This document shows positions 63,245-64,000 of a stretch of DNA of 64,000 nt, one piece after another. The DNA lies in contig JADHUV010000011.1 in assembly GCA_016784355.1 (NCBI GenBank), positions 1 to 64,000 on the forward strand, given 5' to 3'. The notes beneath the pieces are model-generated. The model made no database searches. It was given only the letters and a program-made list of their open reading frames with translations, and had not been told where the DNA came from. Position numbers and translations under genes: made by a program. The stretch is from Nitrospira sp. GTDB lineage: Bacteria; Nitrospirota; Thermodesulfovibrionia; UBA6902. The first letter of the stretch is position 1. Each line of letters opens with the position of its first letter.

Positions 63245-64000
63245 ATGATGGGGTTAGCAATATTAGCTTTGATTATTGGTCTGGTGCTTCTGATCTGGAG
63301 CGCGGACCGTTTTGTGGAAGGTTCCGCCTCAACTGCACGTCATTTCGGCATGCCGCCGCTATTGATCGGTATGGTGATCGTTGGTTTTGGAACATCTGCC
63401 CCGGAGATGGTTGTTTCCGCTTTGGCCTCGATCGATGGGAATGCGGGAATTGCCCTTGGTAATGCGTTTGGCTCCAATATCTGCAACATTGCCCTGATCC
63501 TCGGGGTGTCCGCCCTGATCAACCCGATCATGGTTCATTCGACGGTATTGCGCAAAGAGCTGCCTATACTTACGCTGGTGACCATTCTCACAGTGATCCT
63601 TCTCGCAGATCTTGATTTGTCACGGCTCGATGCCGTTATTCTTCTGCTGGTATTTGCTGGCCTGATGGCATGGACCATCTATCAAGGGTTGAAGCAAAAG
63701 GCTGATACGCTAGCCAAAGAGGTTGAGTTTGAAACTGCTGAAAAAGAGATGCCGATTAAGCGGGCCGTTTTCTGGCTTATTGCCGGGTTACTGGTGCTCA
63801 TTGCCAGCTCGCGCATCCTCGTATGGGGAGCGGTTGAAATCGCTCAGATATTCGGTGTCAGCGACATGATCATCGGTTTGACGATTATAGCGGTGGGCAC
63901 CTCATTACCGGAGCTGGCTTCATCGGTCATTGCTGCCCGAAAGGGTGAGCATGATATCGCTCTTGGAAATGTGCTTGGATCAAACCTGTTCAACACGCTG
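63245..64000 (+). CDS. Calcium/sodium antiporter, N-terminal part
   Basis: The gene runs off the window after 252 codons. It encodes a CaCA-superfamily exchanger of the YrbG type: a first alpha repeat with GFGTSAPEMVVSALAS and GNAFGSNICNIALILG, and the start of the second repeat AVGTSLPELASSVIAA and GNVLGSNLFNTL. Multiple membrane helices. ATG 63245 or 63248 are both possible. It probably marks the return to core genome. Confidence 0.93.
   Translation, partial: MMGLAILALIIGLVLLIWSADRFVEGSASTARHFGMPPLLIGMVIVGFGTSAPEMVVSALASIDGNAGIALGNAFGSNICNIALILGVSALINPIMVHSTVLRKELPILTLVTILTVILLADLDLSRLDAVILLLVFAGLMAWTIYQGLKQKADTLAKEVEFETAEKEMPIKRAVFWLIAGLLVLIASSRILVWGAVEIAQIFGVSDMIIGLTIIAVGTSLPELASSVIAARKGEHDIALGNVLGSNLFNTL

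Overview
The window is a piece of a Gram-negative bacterial chromosome. Lol lipoprotein-export genes, an MlaEFDC lipid-transport operon, a periplasmic Slt transglycosylase and ZapA/ZapB division genes all imply an outer membrane. The gene neighbourhoods (ihfA with a MerR gene and tRNA-Pro, lysS-lolC-lolD, trpE-trpG-trpD upstream of dnaE-accA), a PEP-CTERM protein and a MopE-type Ca/metal-repeat protein fit an uncultivated deltaproteobacterial (Desulfobacterota) or Nitrospirota-like lineage. That placement is inference; no rRNA is present to settle it. The standard genetic code is used.

Positions 1-36,750 are ordinary core genome. They hold the end of a radC gene, the purine cluster purH-purD-purE, a stand-alone cyclic-nucleotide-binding-domain protein, a NUDIX hydrolase and a large secreted LamG/MopE-repeat protein. 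Next come mlaEFDC, a second cNMP-domain protein and a DsbA-like lipoprotein. On the minus strand follow trpE-trpG, two small DUF457-type membrane proteins flanking a subtilisin-like protease, then trpD, dnaE and accA. Back on the plus strand are tRNA-Gly, tRNA-Cys, slt, zapB-like, zapA, lysS, lolC, a small membrane protein, lolD, a DinG-type helicase, sixA, rmuC, dgt, ihfA, a MerR regulator and tRNA-Pro.

Positions 36,750-45,160, between tRNA-Pro and msrA-tmRNA, form a decayed accessory region. It contains a DUF1566-type secreted protein cut off by what looks like an IS end, an AbiEii-like nucleotidyltransferase/partner pair with a palindromic operator and bracketing direct repeats, and a fragment resembling the C-terminus of a REP-associated transposase. 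It also contains an unrecognised gene split by one in-frame TAG, a frameshifted ParB/Srx-like gene, a Fic protein, a tiny basic protein, and an intact DUF1566/PEP-CTERM protein behind a good sigma-54 promoter.

Positions 46,250-63,130, directly downstream of tmRNA, are a defence island read in one direction from a near-consensus promoter. The order is half-HsdS, GxxExxY protein, HsdM, DinD, four-helix-bundle protein, HsdS, a cryptic 40-codon ORF, DUF2188, an RloC/PrrC-like ATPase with a CPFC zinc-hook motif, an AlbA_2/Schlafen-type protein, HsdR, a YgjP-like metallopeptidase, a HARE-HTH protein, DUF6880, a pRiA4b ORF-3-like protein and RhuM. Placing the PrrC-like gene between hsdS and hsdR reproduces the prr locus logic, a type I system guarded by an anticodon nuclease, here with extra genes. 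Two families of short repeats sit exactly at gene junctions of this island, and one copy is inserted in frame inside hsdR. The window ends in a sodium/calcium antiporter gene.
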